A stretch of DNA of 64,000 nt from Planctomycetota bacterium. Its GTDB lineage: Bacteria > Planctomycetota > UBA8742 > UBA2392. A model generated the notes under the pieces. It was not told where the DNA came from, searched no databases, and worked only from the letters and a program-made list of their open reading frames with translations. Both the position numbers and the translations under genes were made by a program. The stretch covers positions 1 through 64,000 of the forward strand of contig JAIOJA010000077.1 in NCBI GenBank assembly GCA_019912315.1, read 5' to 3'. Of the stretch, positions 26,310 to 42,651 are shown piece by piece (the stretch's first letter is position 1; each line of letters starts with the position of its first letter).

Positions 26310-26384
26310 GCTGCCCTAGCTCAGTGGTAGAGCACGTCCTTGGTAAGGACGAGGTCGTGGGTTCAAATCCCATGGGCAGCTCCA
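26310..26384 (+). tRNA. tRNA-Thr (GGT)
   Basis: Canonical fold with encoded CCA. The acceptor is GCTGCCC/GGGCAGC, and CGTCC/GGACG around TTGGTAA gives GGT. The Thr-Tyr-Gly-Thr order before tuf is the same as in many bacteria. Confidence 0.96.
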
Positions 26385-26419
26385 CCCTTCGGGAACTTCG
26401 GCTTGACCGGGGTGCTTGA

Positions 26420-26456
26420 GGGGTAGAACAGACGGCGCTGTATCGCCGATTACCCC
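26420..26456 (+). promoter_or_regulatory. Hairpin in the tuf leader
   Basis: GGGGTA (26420-26425) pairs with TACCCC (26451-26456), with an inner CGGCG/CGCCG stem. It lies in the 200-bp stretch between tRNA-Thr and tuf. It may separate tRNA processing from tuf expression; no clear terminator T run follows. Confidence 0.4.
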
Positions 26457-26584
26457 TTGCGGAAACGCGGGGCGCAGGCAGGTTCGCTGTACGAAGTAAA
26501 CAGGCATGCCCGGTGTGGGCGTGAATTTTGGACAGCCTCCGATGGGTCGGAGGCATCTGGCTGAAAAGACAAAGGTAGATAGCT

Positions 26585-27784
<1,200 letters not shown>

Positions 27785-27856
27785 CGAATCAGAAAATCGG
27801 GAAGCGGCGGCGGGCTTTTGGCTCGTCGCCGGTTCCTTCCCGAAAAGGAAGATGCA

Positions 27857-28024
27857 ATGGCCGGCGACAATCGCGAGTACGTGTTCCTGGAGTGCACCGA
27901 GACTGGTGTGCGGTACTACCGCACCGAGAAACGCGTGAAAGGCCAGGGTATCAAGAAGCTTGAGCTGAAGAAGTACAACAGCAAGCTTCGCAAGCACACG
28001 GTGCACAAAGAAAAGAAGAAGTAG
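27857..28024 (+). CDS. rpmG: 50S ribosomal protein L33
   Basis: 55 aa from ATG 27857 with AAGGAAG upstream. It contains the L33 pattern VFLECTETGVRYYRTEKR and a basic tail KLELKKYNSKLRKHTVHKE. Only one Cys is present, so this is the zinc-free form. The tuf-rpmG-tRNA-Trp-secE order is conserved. Confidence 0.93.
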   Translation: MAGDNREYVFLECTETGVRYYRTEKRVKGQGIKKLELKKYNSKLRKHTVHKEKKK

Positions 28025-28030
28025 TCGTTG

Positions 28031-28110
28031 AGTTGATAGTTGATAGTTGATAGTTGGTGGTTGATAGAACAACGCAGTTCCTACCACCTATCAACCACCA
28101 ACTATCAACT
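28031..28110. repeat. Heptad-unit hairpin (AGTTGAT) between rpmG and tRNA-Trp
   Basis: Five tandem 7-bp units (28031-28065). The last 23 bases of the left arm (28045-28067) pair perfectly with 28088-28110. The 20-nt loop contains GCAGTTCC. The right arm ends nine bases before tRNA-Trp. Confidence 0.9.
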
Positions 28111-28118
28111 GAAACAAT

Positions 28119-28194
28119 ACGGCGGTAGCTCAACTGGCAGAGCAGCGGTTTCCAAAACCGCAGGTTGGGGGTTCGATTCCCTCCCGCCGTGCCA
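28119..28194 (+). tRNA. tRNA-Trp (CCA)
   Basis: Canonical fold with encoded CCA. The acceptor is ACGGCGG/CCGCCGT, and GCGGT/ACCGC around TTCCAAA gives anticodon CCA. Located between rpmG and secE. Confidence 0.96.
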
Positions 28195-28215
28195 GAACTG
28201 AAACGCAGGGCAGCT

Positions 28216-28749
28216 ATGGCGATGTTCGAAAATTATCGACGCGGGGCGGGGCGACGTGCGCGCACGTTTGCCACGTTCATTCTGCTCGCCTTGTTGGCGT
28301 GGTTCAGCTTCGCGCTGTTGCAGTACGGCAACACCCGCCTGGACCGGCTGCTCGGCTTTGAAGACCCGGTCTTTGGCAAGCAGCTTGTGACGGGCGCCGG
28401 CTCACTCACGGAGTGGGTGACCTGGAGCGTGGTGTTGGCCGTCGGGCTGTTCGTTGTCGGGTTGTTCGCGCTGCGGGCATGGCTGAACCGCCCGAAGTTC
28501 GCAGACCTGCTGATCGAGACAGAGGCGGAGCTCAGGCGCGTTCGCTGGGCGCCGCGCAAGGAAGTGAACCGGGCGACGGGCGTGGTGCTGTACTTCGTGT
28601 TCTGGTTCGCGCTGTTGATGTTCATGTTCGATCTGACGTTCACGATGGGTACCGGGATGCTGCAGGGCAAGTCCTGGAATGAGGCCGGCTGGGGGCGCAT
28701 TGTCACCATGGTCTTGAGGCTTGACGACGAAGAACAGGCGGACAGCTAA
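28216..28749 (+). CDS. secE: Preprotein translocase subunit SecE
   Basis: 177 aa from ATG 28216. Two extra N-terminal membrane segments (FILLALLAWFSFALLQ and WSVVLAVGLFVVGLFALRAW) precede the conserved core: the amphipathic helix DLLIETEAELRRVRWAPRKE and the final transmembrane helix VVLYFVFWFALLMFMFDLTF. This three-helix layout resembles the long SecE of E. coli. SecE clamps SecY (encoded at 55143). The longer in-frame extension into tRNA-Trp is excluded. nusG follows directly. Confidence 0.93.
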   Translation: MAMFENYRRGAGRRARTFATFILLALLAWFSFALLQYGNTRLDRLLGFEDPVFGKQLVTGAGSLTEWVTWSVVLAVGLFVVGLFALRAWLNRPKFADLLIETEAELRRVRWAPRKEVNRATGVVLYFVFWFALLMFMFDLTFTMGTGMLQGKSWNEAGWGRIVTMVLRLDDEEQADS

Positions 28750-28770
28750 GTGGTAGCCAGAGAGAGCCAA

Positions 28771-29346
28771 ATGAAGATGTGGTACGTGCTGCGCGTGCAG
28801 AGCTCGCGTGAGGAAAAGATCAAAGAGAATCTCGAGAAACGCGTGAAAGCGCGTGGTCTTGAACATCTCTTTGACCGCATGGTGATCCCGACCGAGACGG
28901 TTCAGGAGATCAAGGGCGGCAAGAAGCGTGAGCGCAAGCGCAAAGTGTACCCCGGCTACCTGTACCTTGAGGTGGAAACGGACGAGGACCGTAGTGACAG
29001 CGCCGATCAGCGCTGGAAGATCAACGGTGACGCGTACCACCTTATTCGTGAAACGCCGGGCGTGGGCGACTTTGTGGGTGACCGCAACCAGCCGGTTCCC
29101 ATGAGCGAAGAAGACGTTAAGAAGATCCTGCGTATCTCCGAGCCCAAAGAAGAGGGCGAAGAAACAGTGGTAAAGATCGAGTTCGCCAAGGGCGACGCGG
29201 TCAAGATCAAGGACGGCCCGTTCGACGGCTTCGAAGGAAACGTCGAGGAAGTCGACCCGGAAAAGGGGCGCATCCAGGTTATCGTCACGATCTTTGGTCG
29301 TGCCACGCCCGTTGAGCTTGAGTACTGGCAGGTCGAGAAGGTTTAG
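28771..29346 (+). CDS. nusG: Transcription termination/antitermination factor NusG
   Basis: 191 aa from ATG 28771. A GTG at 28750, directly after the secE stop, would add seven residues. The NGN domain starts MKMWYVLRVQSSREEKIKEN and includes YPGYLYLEVE. A C-terminal KOW domain follows (about residues 140-191, FAKGDAVKIKDGPFDGFEGN). NusG increases RNA polymerase processivity and couples it to the ribosome. A charged linker (about 120-135) separates the domains. Operon position secE-nusG-rplK is canonical. Confidence 0.95.
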   Translation: MKMWYVLRVQSSREEKIKENLEKRVKARGLEHLFDRMVIPTETVQEIKGGKKRERKRKVYPGYLYLEVETDEDRSDSADQRWKINGDAYHLIRETPGVGDFVGDRNQPVPMSEEDVKKILRISEPKEEGEETVVKIEFAKGDAVKIKDGPFDGFEGNVEEVDPEKGRIQVIVTIFGRATPVELEYWQVEKV

Positions 29347-29349
29347 GGC

Positions 29350-29436
29350 AGTTGATAGTGAGTGGTTGATAGTTGATAGGAACAACTGGTGGATGCGGGA
29401 CAAAGCAGCCCGCCCGCCAACTATCAACGATAAACC
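29350..29436. repeat. Heptad-unit hairpin (AGTTGAT) between nusG and rplK
   Basis: Units AGTTGAT, AGTGAGT, GGTTGAT and AGTTGAT (29350-29377), with a right arm AACTATCAACGATAAACC at 29419-29436. About 14 of 16 positions pair. The unit is the same as the copy at 28031, 1.3 kb away, but the arms have diverged. The loop contains GCAGCCC. Confidence 0.8.
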
Positions 29437-29458
29437 AGCAAAGCGAAGCGGAGCAACA

Positions 29459-29884
29459 ATGGCTAAAGAACTGATGGCGAAGGTGAAACTGCAGTGCAAG
29501 GGTGGCCAGGCGACACCGGCCCCGCCCGTTGGTCCCGCACTGGGACAGCACGGCGTGAACATTGCCGACTTCGTGAAGCGATTTAATGACCGGACACGGG
29601 ACAAGATGGGCGTGGTTGTGCCGGTTGAAATCAGCATTTTCAAGGACCGCAGTTTTGACTTCATCCTCAAGAGCCCGCCCGCCAGCGTGCTCATCAAGAC
29701 CGAGATGAAGCTTCAGAGTGGCAGCAAGAATCCCGGGCGCGAATCAGCGGGCAAGATCACGCAGGCGCAGCTCGAGAAGATTGCTGGCGAAAAGATGTCC
29801 GACCTGAATGCCGGCAGTATGGAGGCCGCCAAACGGGTTATCGCCGGTACGGCGCGCAGCATGGGCATTCAGTTGGCGGACTAG
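29459..29884 (+). CDS. rplK: 50S ribosomal protein L11
   Basis: 141 aa, standard length. The N-terminal domain APPVGPALGQHGVNI and C-terminal rRNA-binding KITQAQLEKIAGEKMSDLNA, then RVIAGTARSMGI, are typical. L11 forms the GTPase-associated centre and is needed for RelA sensing. The start is ATG 29459, just after the hairpin; upstream in-frame codons are repeat-derived. Confidence 0.97.
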   Translation: MAKELMAKVKLQCKGGQATPAPPVGPALGQHGVNIADFVKRFNDRTRDKMGVVVPVEISIFKDRSFDFILKSPPASVLIKTEMKLQSGSKNPGRESAGKITQAQLEKIAGEKMSDLNAGSMEAAKRVIAGTARSMGIQLAD

Positions 29885-30014
29885 GGGTGAGGCTCCTTTT
29901 TGCGGAGCGAAAGGGTGCCTGACCCCTGGGGGTCAACCACATCGGGCGGGCTGTCGCCCCGGTGTGCAGGGCAGGAGACAGCACAGGCGAAGTTCCACAC
30001 TGCCAGGAGGGAGA

Positions 30015-30710
30015 ATGGGTAAGAAGATACGAAGCAAGAAGTACCGGGAGGCCGCGAAACAGGTTGACGCGGGCAAACGCTATGCCGCGAGCGAAGCGTT
30101 TGACATGCTGTCGAGCTTCCCGAAAGCCAAGTTCGACGAAACGGTGAACCTGGCCGTCAAGTTGAATATCGATCCCCGCAAGGCCGAACAGAACCTGCGT
30201 GGCGCCATCGCGCTTCCGCACGGAACCGGCAAACAGAAACGGGTGATTGCGTTCTGCGAAGGCGAACTGGCTGATCAGGCTAAAGAAGCCGGTGCCATTG
30301 AGGCCGGCGGCGAGGAACTGGCAAAGAAGGTGGCGGAGGGCTGGCTCGATTTCGATCAGGCTATCGCGCACCCCAGCCAGATGCGCCACGTCGGCAAGTT
30401 GGGAAAGGTTCTCGGCCCCAAGGGGCTGATGCCGACGCCCAAGGCCGGCACGGTGACGGAGGACGTGGTGTCCGCCGTGCGTGAGTTCTCGGCGGGCAAG
30501 CTGGAGTTTCGGACCGATCCGGCCGGAAACATCCATGTGCCCCTGGGCAAGCGCAGTTTCAGCAGCTCGAAGTTGAGCGACAATCTTGAGCACGTGCTGA
30601 ACCACCTGAAGTCGCTTAAGCCCACGGCGGTAAAGGGCAATTACATCCAGAAGGTCAGTATTTCGGGCACGATGACGCCCGGCGTGCTGGTCGCCGTCGA
30701 GCAGCAGTAG
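30015..30710 (+). CDS. rplA: 50S ribosomal protein L1
   Basis: 231 aa from ATG 30015 after AGGAGGGA. It has the VNLAVKLNIDPRKAEQNLRG start of domain I and the signature MRHVGKLGKVLGPKGLMPTP. L1 forms the stalk that moves E-site tRNA and often represses its own mRNA. A 130-bp spacer separates it from rplK and contains G- and C-rich complementary stretches that could be the regulatory site. The longer open frame upstream has no L1 similarity. Confidence 0.97.
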   Translation: MGKKIRSKKYREAAKQVDAGKRYAASEAFDMLSSFPKAKFDETVNLAVKLNIDPRKAEQNLRGAIALPHGTGKQKRVIAFCEGELADQAKEAGAIEAGGEELAKKVAEGWLDFDQAIAHPSQMRHVGKLGKVLGPKGLMPTPKAGTVTEDVVSAVREFSAGKLEFRTDPAGNIHVPLGKRSFSSSKLSDNLEHVLNHLKSLKPTAVKGNYIQKVSISGTMTPGVLVAVEQQ

Positions 30711-30718
30711 GAGGGACC

Positions 30719-31267
30719 ATGCCGAATCTATTGAATGAGTTGCTAGTAGAGCAATACCGGCAGGACCTCGGTGAGTTGGACAGCGTTGTCGCGATCGACT
30801 ACAGCGGGCTGAACAGCGAGAAAATGGCGCAGTTCCGTGACGAGTTGCGCAAGGCCAACCTGACCATGGAGGTGGTGAAGAACCGCATTGCGGTACACGC
30901 CCTCAAGGACAAGGGGATGCAGCCTCTTATCGAGTCAACGCTCGGTGGAGATATCTTCTCGGGGCAGACGGCTCTGCTGTTCGGGGCCGAGGGTGCGATT
31001 GATGCGGCGAAGTTTGCGACGAAGTGGCTGAAGGGCAACGACAAGACCATCACGCTCAAGGGCGGACAGATGGGAAGCGATGTCCTGGATGCCGACGGCG
31101 TAAAGCAGATTTCAACCCTGCCTGGTAAGAAAGAGCTGCTGTCCATGATGGTCGGCGGTTTCGTATCGGTGCCGCAGAAGCTCGCGGCAACCATGCAGAC
31201 AGGCTATGCGCAGGTGTTGTATGCGTTCAACGCGCTTGCCGAAAAACTGGAAAAAGAGGCCGGGTAA
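30719..31267 (+). CDS. rplJ: 50S ribosomal protein L10
   Basis: 182 aa from ATG 30719, eight bases after the rplA stop with GGAGGGA. The rRNA-binding part DSVVAIDYSGLNSEKMAQFR and KNRIAVHALK is typical, and the C-terminal helix (FNALAEKLEKEA) binds L7/L12 dimers. It forms the base of the L12 stalk. Confidence 0.95.
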   Translation: MPNLLNELLVEQYRQDLGELDSVVAIDYSGLNSEKMAQFRDELRKANLTMEVVKNRIAVHALKDKGMQPLIESTLGGDIFSGQTALLFGAEGAIDAAKFATKWLKGNDKTITLKGGQMGSDVLDADGVKQISTLPGKKELLSMMVGGFVSVPQKLAATMQTGYAQVLYAFNALAEKLEKEAG

Positions 31268-31328
31268 TCACCGGGTGATCGAACACTAACCACGGGAGCC
31301 CGACTCCCTTTGACATAGAGGTAGAACC

Positions 31329-31727
31329 ATGACGGAAGTTGCTGAGAAGGTACAGAAGGTCCTCGACGAGGTTGCAGGTTGGAACCTGCTTGAGGTCCGT
31401 GACTTCGTGAAGGCGTTCGAGGAAAAGTTCGACGTCAAGGCGCAGGCGGCCGCAGTTGCGGTGGCGGCCCCGGCTGGCGGTGGCGATGCTGCCCCTGCTG
31501 CTGTTGAAAAGACTGAGTTCGACGTGATTCTGGAAGGCGTGACTGACCCGGCGAAGAAGATCCCGGTCATCAAGGTCGTCCGCGAAATCACGGCGCTGGG
31601 TCTGGCCGACGCCAAGAAGCTGGTCGAAGAAGCGCCCAAGCCGGTCAAGGAAGGCGTGCCGAAGGAAGAAGCCGAGGCTATGAAGAAGAAGCTCGACGAC
31701 GCCGGCGGCAAGACCTCGCTGAAGTAG
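31329..31727 (+). CDS. rplL: 50S ribosomal protein L7/L12
   Basis: 132 aa. The N-terminal dimerisation domain is followed by an Ala-rich hinge ([18 protein letters not shown], about residues 40-57) and the conserved C-terminal domain [20 protein letters not shown], then [19 protein letters not shown]. It recruits translation GTPases. Confidence 0.97.
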   Translation: MTEVAEKVQKVLDEVAGWNLLEVRDFVKAFEEKFDVKAQAAAVAVAAPAGGGDAAPAAVEKTEFDVILEGVTDPAKKIPVIKVVREITALGLADAKKLVEEAPKPVKEGVPKEEAEAMKKKLDDAGGKTSLK

Positions 31728-32054
31728 TTGATCTCCATGGGGACGGTGCCATCGCGCCGTCCCCATGGGATTGGTTCGCTTCTGCGAGCGGTCAGGCACG
31801 GAAGAAAATTTGAAAAAGAGTTCGCCCGCAATCAGACGGGAGCGCACAGGTGGCCGTGGGGACGGCGCCGGCAGCTCCGGGAACGCGGTCGGCCAGTATG
31901 AGGGCACCTGGTTCCCCACCAGGGGGCCCCTTTTGCGTTTGAGCCCCGGGCGTTGCCAAGGGGCCGAAGCCAGCCCGAACACCGGAGACTGGGTGCCGAT
32001 GCGCCCCGGATCGCGGACGATGTCAGGAAGACGTAGGAAGAAGAAGGAGCACGC
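31728..32054 (+). other. rplL-rpoB spacer (327 bp) with a 12-bp hairpin
   Basis: No gene is seen. CCATGGGGACGG (31735-31746) pairs perfectly with CCGTCCCCATGG (31757-31768) with no T run, so it is more likely an RNA-processing or attenuation element than a full terminator. The rest is GC-rich, with smaller complementary stretches around 31900-31935. A partial attenuator between rplL and rpoB is known in E. coli; equivalence here is inferred. Confidence 0.6.
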
Positions 32055-35789
<3,735 letters not shown>

Positions 35790-35798
35790 GGGACGGTC

Positions 35799-35876
35799 AG
35801 GTATCAGGGGACAGGTTCCAGGTTTCAGGGCAGCGTCAGTCGCAAGCAGTTCCCTGAAACCCGACACCTGAAACCT
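35799..35876. repeat. Heptad-unit hairpin (AGGTTTC-like) between rpoB and rpoC
   Basis: Units AGGTATC, AGGGGAC, AGGTTCC, AGGTTTC plus AGGG (35799-35830). The right arm at 35852-35876 has 10 perfectly paired bases next to the loop and partial pairing beyond. The loop contains GCAGTTC. Confidence 0.85.
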
Positions 35877-35949
35877 CGGGGCAGCAAGTGTCGCCGGCAA
35901 CGGAAAAACTCTACGCGGGATTCCGCGATTGAAGGAAGGAACAAGGCTC

Positions 35950-40151
<4,202 letters not shown>

Positions 40152-40152
<1 letters not shown>

Positions 40153-41258
40153 TGGTTGAGCACAAGCTTGACACGTCAAGTTGGGACAGGCGCGTTGCGC
40201 GCCTGTCCCTTTGCGTTCTGTTTCTGCTGGCCGGGTGTGCGGCATCACCGGATGCCGGGGACGGGCAGCCCTTCTACAAGTTCACAGACAGGACGGGCGA
40301 AACGGACTACCGTCTGGGCGCCGTAGCAGAAAAACTGCGGCAGGCGGAACGGATCGAATACTCCAGCGGGCCCGCCGCGGGCGTCCTGGTTGTAGGCACG
40401 GCCCAGCGCATGTTGCCCGAAGGACACGAGCGCGAGCACGATTACCTGCAGGTGATCAAGGCCGGCATGTGGGCGCGGGAGGGCAAAGGGCGCGACCCGG
40501 GAAAAGCCAGGGCACTGCTGGACGAGCTGGAGACGCGGACCCGCCTTCGCAAGGACTGGCGCCTGTATGCGGACATTGAACTCGTGAACGTAGTGCTTGC
40601 CCTTGGGGATGGGGAAACGGCGCGCGCGGTAAAAGCGGGCCTGCACGCCATTCTCCACCTGCATTCGGTTGAGGCCTATCTGCCGAAGGTGGACACGGCC
40701 TGTGACCTGGCCTACCGCCTACTGAGCCTGGACGCCGTTGCCGCGCGCGAGTTTGCCGAGAACGCGTACGAGACAGCAATTCGACTTGAGGACGACACCG
40801 CCCTTATCAACTCCCATCTGGCTTTGGCGAGCGTGGATCTCGAAGTGGGCGGCGATGCTGAATCCCACTTCCTTGAAGCCTACGAGGCGGCGTATCGGCT
40901 GAATGACATGGGCTGGCGCAACGTCGTGATCTCGCAGGCGGTTAACGCCTGGTACGTGCGGGACGAGTATGAGCTGGTCCAGAAATGGGGGGACCGCCTG
41001 CGGGAACATCGCCCGGGCAGCCTCGGCGAATTGCCGCGCCTCGAGGATTCCGGGCTGTGGGAAGGCGACTACATAACGCTGCTGGTCCAGTACGCTTTTG
41101 CTGCTGACAAATTGGAGGCCGGCAACGCCCGGGCACGCGAGGCGGCCGGACTGGTGGTCGTGACGATTGACGAGTTGCCCGAGGCGGACCGGGAACAGTG
41201 GAGCGAACTCGCTGAAAAACTCCGCAGCGGGCTCTTGAAAGACGCGGCGGAAAAGTAA
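40152..41258 (+). CDS. Lipoprotein with helical repeat (TPR-like) body, unknown function
   Basis: 368 aa from GTG 40152, overlapping the rpoC stop. A lipoprotein signal with lipobox LAGC ends at Cys29 (LSLCVLFLLAGCAASPDAG). The rest is Ala/Glu/Leu-rich helices in TPR-like pairs, for example ALLDELETRTRLRKDWRLYA. No enzyme motif is seen. It is translationally coupled to rpoC, an odd place for an envelope protein. Its stop codon TAA also forms part of the -10 box of the rpsL promoter. A distantly similar TPR lipoprotein is encoded at 62215-63612. Confidence 0.75.
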
Positions 41259-41271
41259 ACTTCCCGCCCTT
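41235..41271 (+). promoter_or_regulatory. Putative rpsL promoter
   Basis: TTGAAA (41235-41240), 15 bp, TAAACT (41256-41261), then TCCCGCCCTT. The spacer is short, so the -35 is tentative. The -10 plus discriminator matches the pattern seen at other translation genes. Confidence 0.5.
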
Positions 41272-41303
41272 CATTAGACGCATTTTCTGCAAGACAGGAC
41301 TTT

Positions 41304-41675
41304 ATGCCGACTCTGAATCAGCTTTCCCGCAAGGGACGCAAACGGATCACCAAAAAGAGCAAGTGCCCGGCGCTTGACGCGAACCAGTTCAAGCGCGGCG
41401 TCTGCCTGCAGGTCCGTACAACCACGCCCAAGAAGCCGAACTCCGCGCTGCGCAAGATCGCGCGCGTGCGCCTCAGCAACCAGCGCGAAGTTACCGCGTA
41501 TATTCCGGGCGAAGGGCACAACCTGCAGGAGCACAACATTGTGCTGGTGCGCGGCGGTCGTGTCCGTGACCTTCCGGGCGTGCGCTACCACATCGTGCGC
41601 GGCGCACTGGACACGCAGGGCGTGGACGGGCGCAAGCAGAGCCGCAGCAAGTACGGCACAAAGAAGGGCAAGTAG
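41304..41675 (+). CDS. rpsL: 30S ribosomal protein S12
   Basis: 123 aa, normal length. It contains the decoding-centre loops [19 protein letters not shown] and [16 protein letters not shown]. The Lys and Pro residues at streptomycin-resistance positions are wild-type. S12 monitors codon-anticodon pairing. A strong terminator follows, separating it from rpsG. Confidence 0.98.
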   Translation: MPTLNQLSRKGRKRITKKSKCPALDANQFKRGVCLQVRTTTPKKPNSALRKIARVRLSNQREVTAYIPGEGHNLQEHNIVLVRGGRVRDLPGVRYHIVRGALDTQGVDGRKQSRSKYGTKKGK

Positions 41676-41699
41676 TTCAGCCGCAATCTCGATTGACCA

Positions 41700-41725
41700 G
41701 GCGCCCCGAAAACGGGGCGCCTTTT
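41700..41725 (+). terminator. Rho-independent terminator after rpsL
   Basis: GGCGCCCCG / CGGGGCGCC, a 9-bp stem with an AAAA loop, then TTTT. Unusually, it separates rpsL from rpsG, which are normally co-transcribed. Confidence 0.9.
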
Positions 41726-41813
41726 GTTTCTCGATTTCGAACGACGCGCACCCGCGCATGACCGATCCGAATTCCGTTTTCAAATTTCCAAAATACCAAC
41801 ACCTTCCCCCTGC

Positions 41814-41850
41814 TTGACGGTGACTGACTCACTGCTACGATTCGCGCCCC
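41814..41850 (+). promoter_or_regulatory. rpsG promoter
   Basis: TTGACG (41814-41819), 16 bp, TACGAT (41836-41841), then discriminator TCGCGCCCC. Located 36-72 bp upstream of rpsG. Confidence 0.7.
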
Positions 41851-41885
41851 TTACTGAAATCTAGGCGTTTCGGAGCGACGGGCCT

Positions 41886-42359
41886 ATGCCTCGCAACTAC
41901 AAATCGACTGAGCGATTCCTTCAACCGGACCCGGTATACAACAGCAGATTGCTGACGAAGTTCATCAACTCGATCATGCAGCGCGGCAAGCGCACCACGG
42001 CGCAGCGCATCGTGTATGAGGCTCTGAACGTGCTGAAAGAGCGCATCCCGGAGAAGGAACCGCTTGAAGTTTTCAATGAGGCGATGAACAACATCCGCCC
42101 CATGGTCGAGGTGCGAAGCAAGCGTGTCGGCGGCGCCACCTACCAGGTGCCGAAGCCCGTGGGCGCGAAGCGCCAGCAGGCGCTGGCGTTCCGCTGGCTG
42201 ATTGGCGCGGCGCGCTCCCGCAAGGGCAAGCCCATGTACCAGTGCCTCGCCGAGGAACTGGGCGACGCGTTCAAGCGGGAAGGTGCCGCGGTCAAGAAGC
42301 GTGAAGAGACGCACCGTATGGCCGAAGCCAACAAGGCCTTCAGCCACTTTGCCTGGTAG
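41886..42359 (+). CDS. rpsG: 30S ribosomal protein S7
   Basis: 157 aa, standard length. It contains LTKFINSIMQRGKRTTAQRI and the signature NIRPMVEVRSKRVGGATYQV. S7 initiates assembly of the 30S head and binds mRNA at the exit channel. It has its own promoter; fusA downstream has another. Confidence 0.98.
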   Translation: MPRNYKSTERFLQPDPVYNSRLLTKFINSIMQRGKRTTAQRIVYEALNVLKERIPEKEPLEVFNEAMNNIRPMVEVRSKRVGGATYQVPKPVGAKRQQALAFRWLIGAARSRKGKPMYQCLAEELGDAFKREGAAVKKREETHRMAEANKAFSHFAW

Positions 42360-42402
42360 TTACAGAAGCGCGGAATTTGCATCGGGTCCGGCATTCTACC
42401 CG

Positions 42403-42440
42403 TTGACTTTGGGTGGGACAGCCCTACACTTTCGCGCCCG
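42403..42440 (+). promoter_or_regulatory. fusA promoter
   Basis: TTGACT (42403-42408), 16 bp, TACACT (42425-42430), then TTCGCGCCCG. Transcription from here gives a leader of about 210 nt. Confidence 0.7.
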
Positions 42441-42651
42441 CATTATCCTGCGGGACAGAAACGGAGTGGCGCGGTAGCGCCCCCTATACAGGCCCTCAAG
42501 AAGTCGAGGGCGGAGCTTGAAAAACTGCCTGCTGTGGCAGGCAAGTTTCAGGCGCCTGGCAAACGGGAAACCGTTTTGGCCGGCCGCCTGGGACATATCG
42601 GGTGACCGGCCTGCAAATTTTTGGGGCGGCTGGAACGACGGAGACGAAGAC
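42441..42651 (+). promoter_or_regulatory. Structured fusA leader
   Basis: Successive complementary segments occur: GGCGC/GCGCC, GCCCTC/GAGGGC, TGCCTG/CAGGCA within longer flanking pairs, AAACGG-GAAA-CCGTTT, and a distant GGCCGG/CCGGCC followed by TGCAAATTTTT. The last resembles an attenuator. No known riboswitch or protein-binding leader is recognised. Confidence 0.5.

Noticed and set aside
28031-28110. Heptad repeats considered as a CRISPR array
   Set aside because: Units are 7 bp with no spacers, arranged as one hairpin, and no cas genes are present.
29808-30014. 69-codon extension of L1 overlapping rplK
   Set aside because: No L1 similarity; the conserved start has AGGAGGGA immediately upstream at 30015.
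42517-42651. 45-codon N-terminal extension of EF-G
   Set aside because: The sequence is structured leader, and EF-G similarity begins at GTG 42652.
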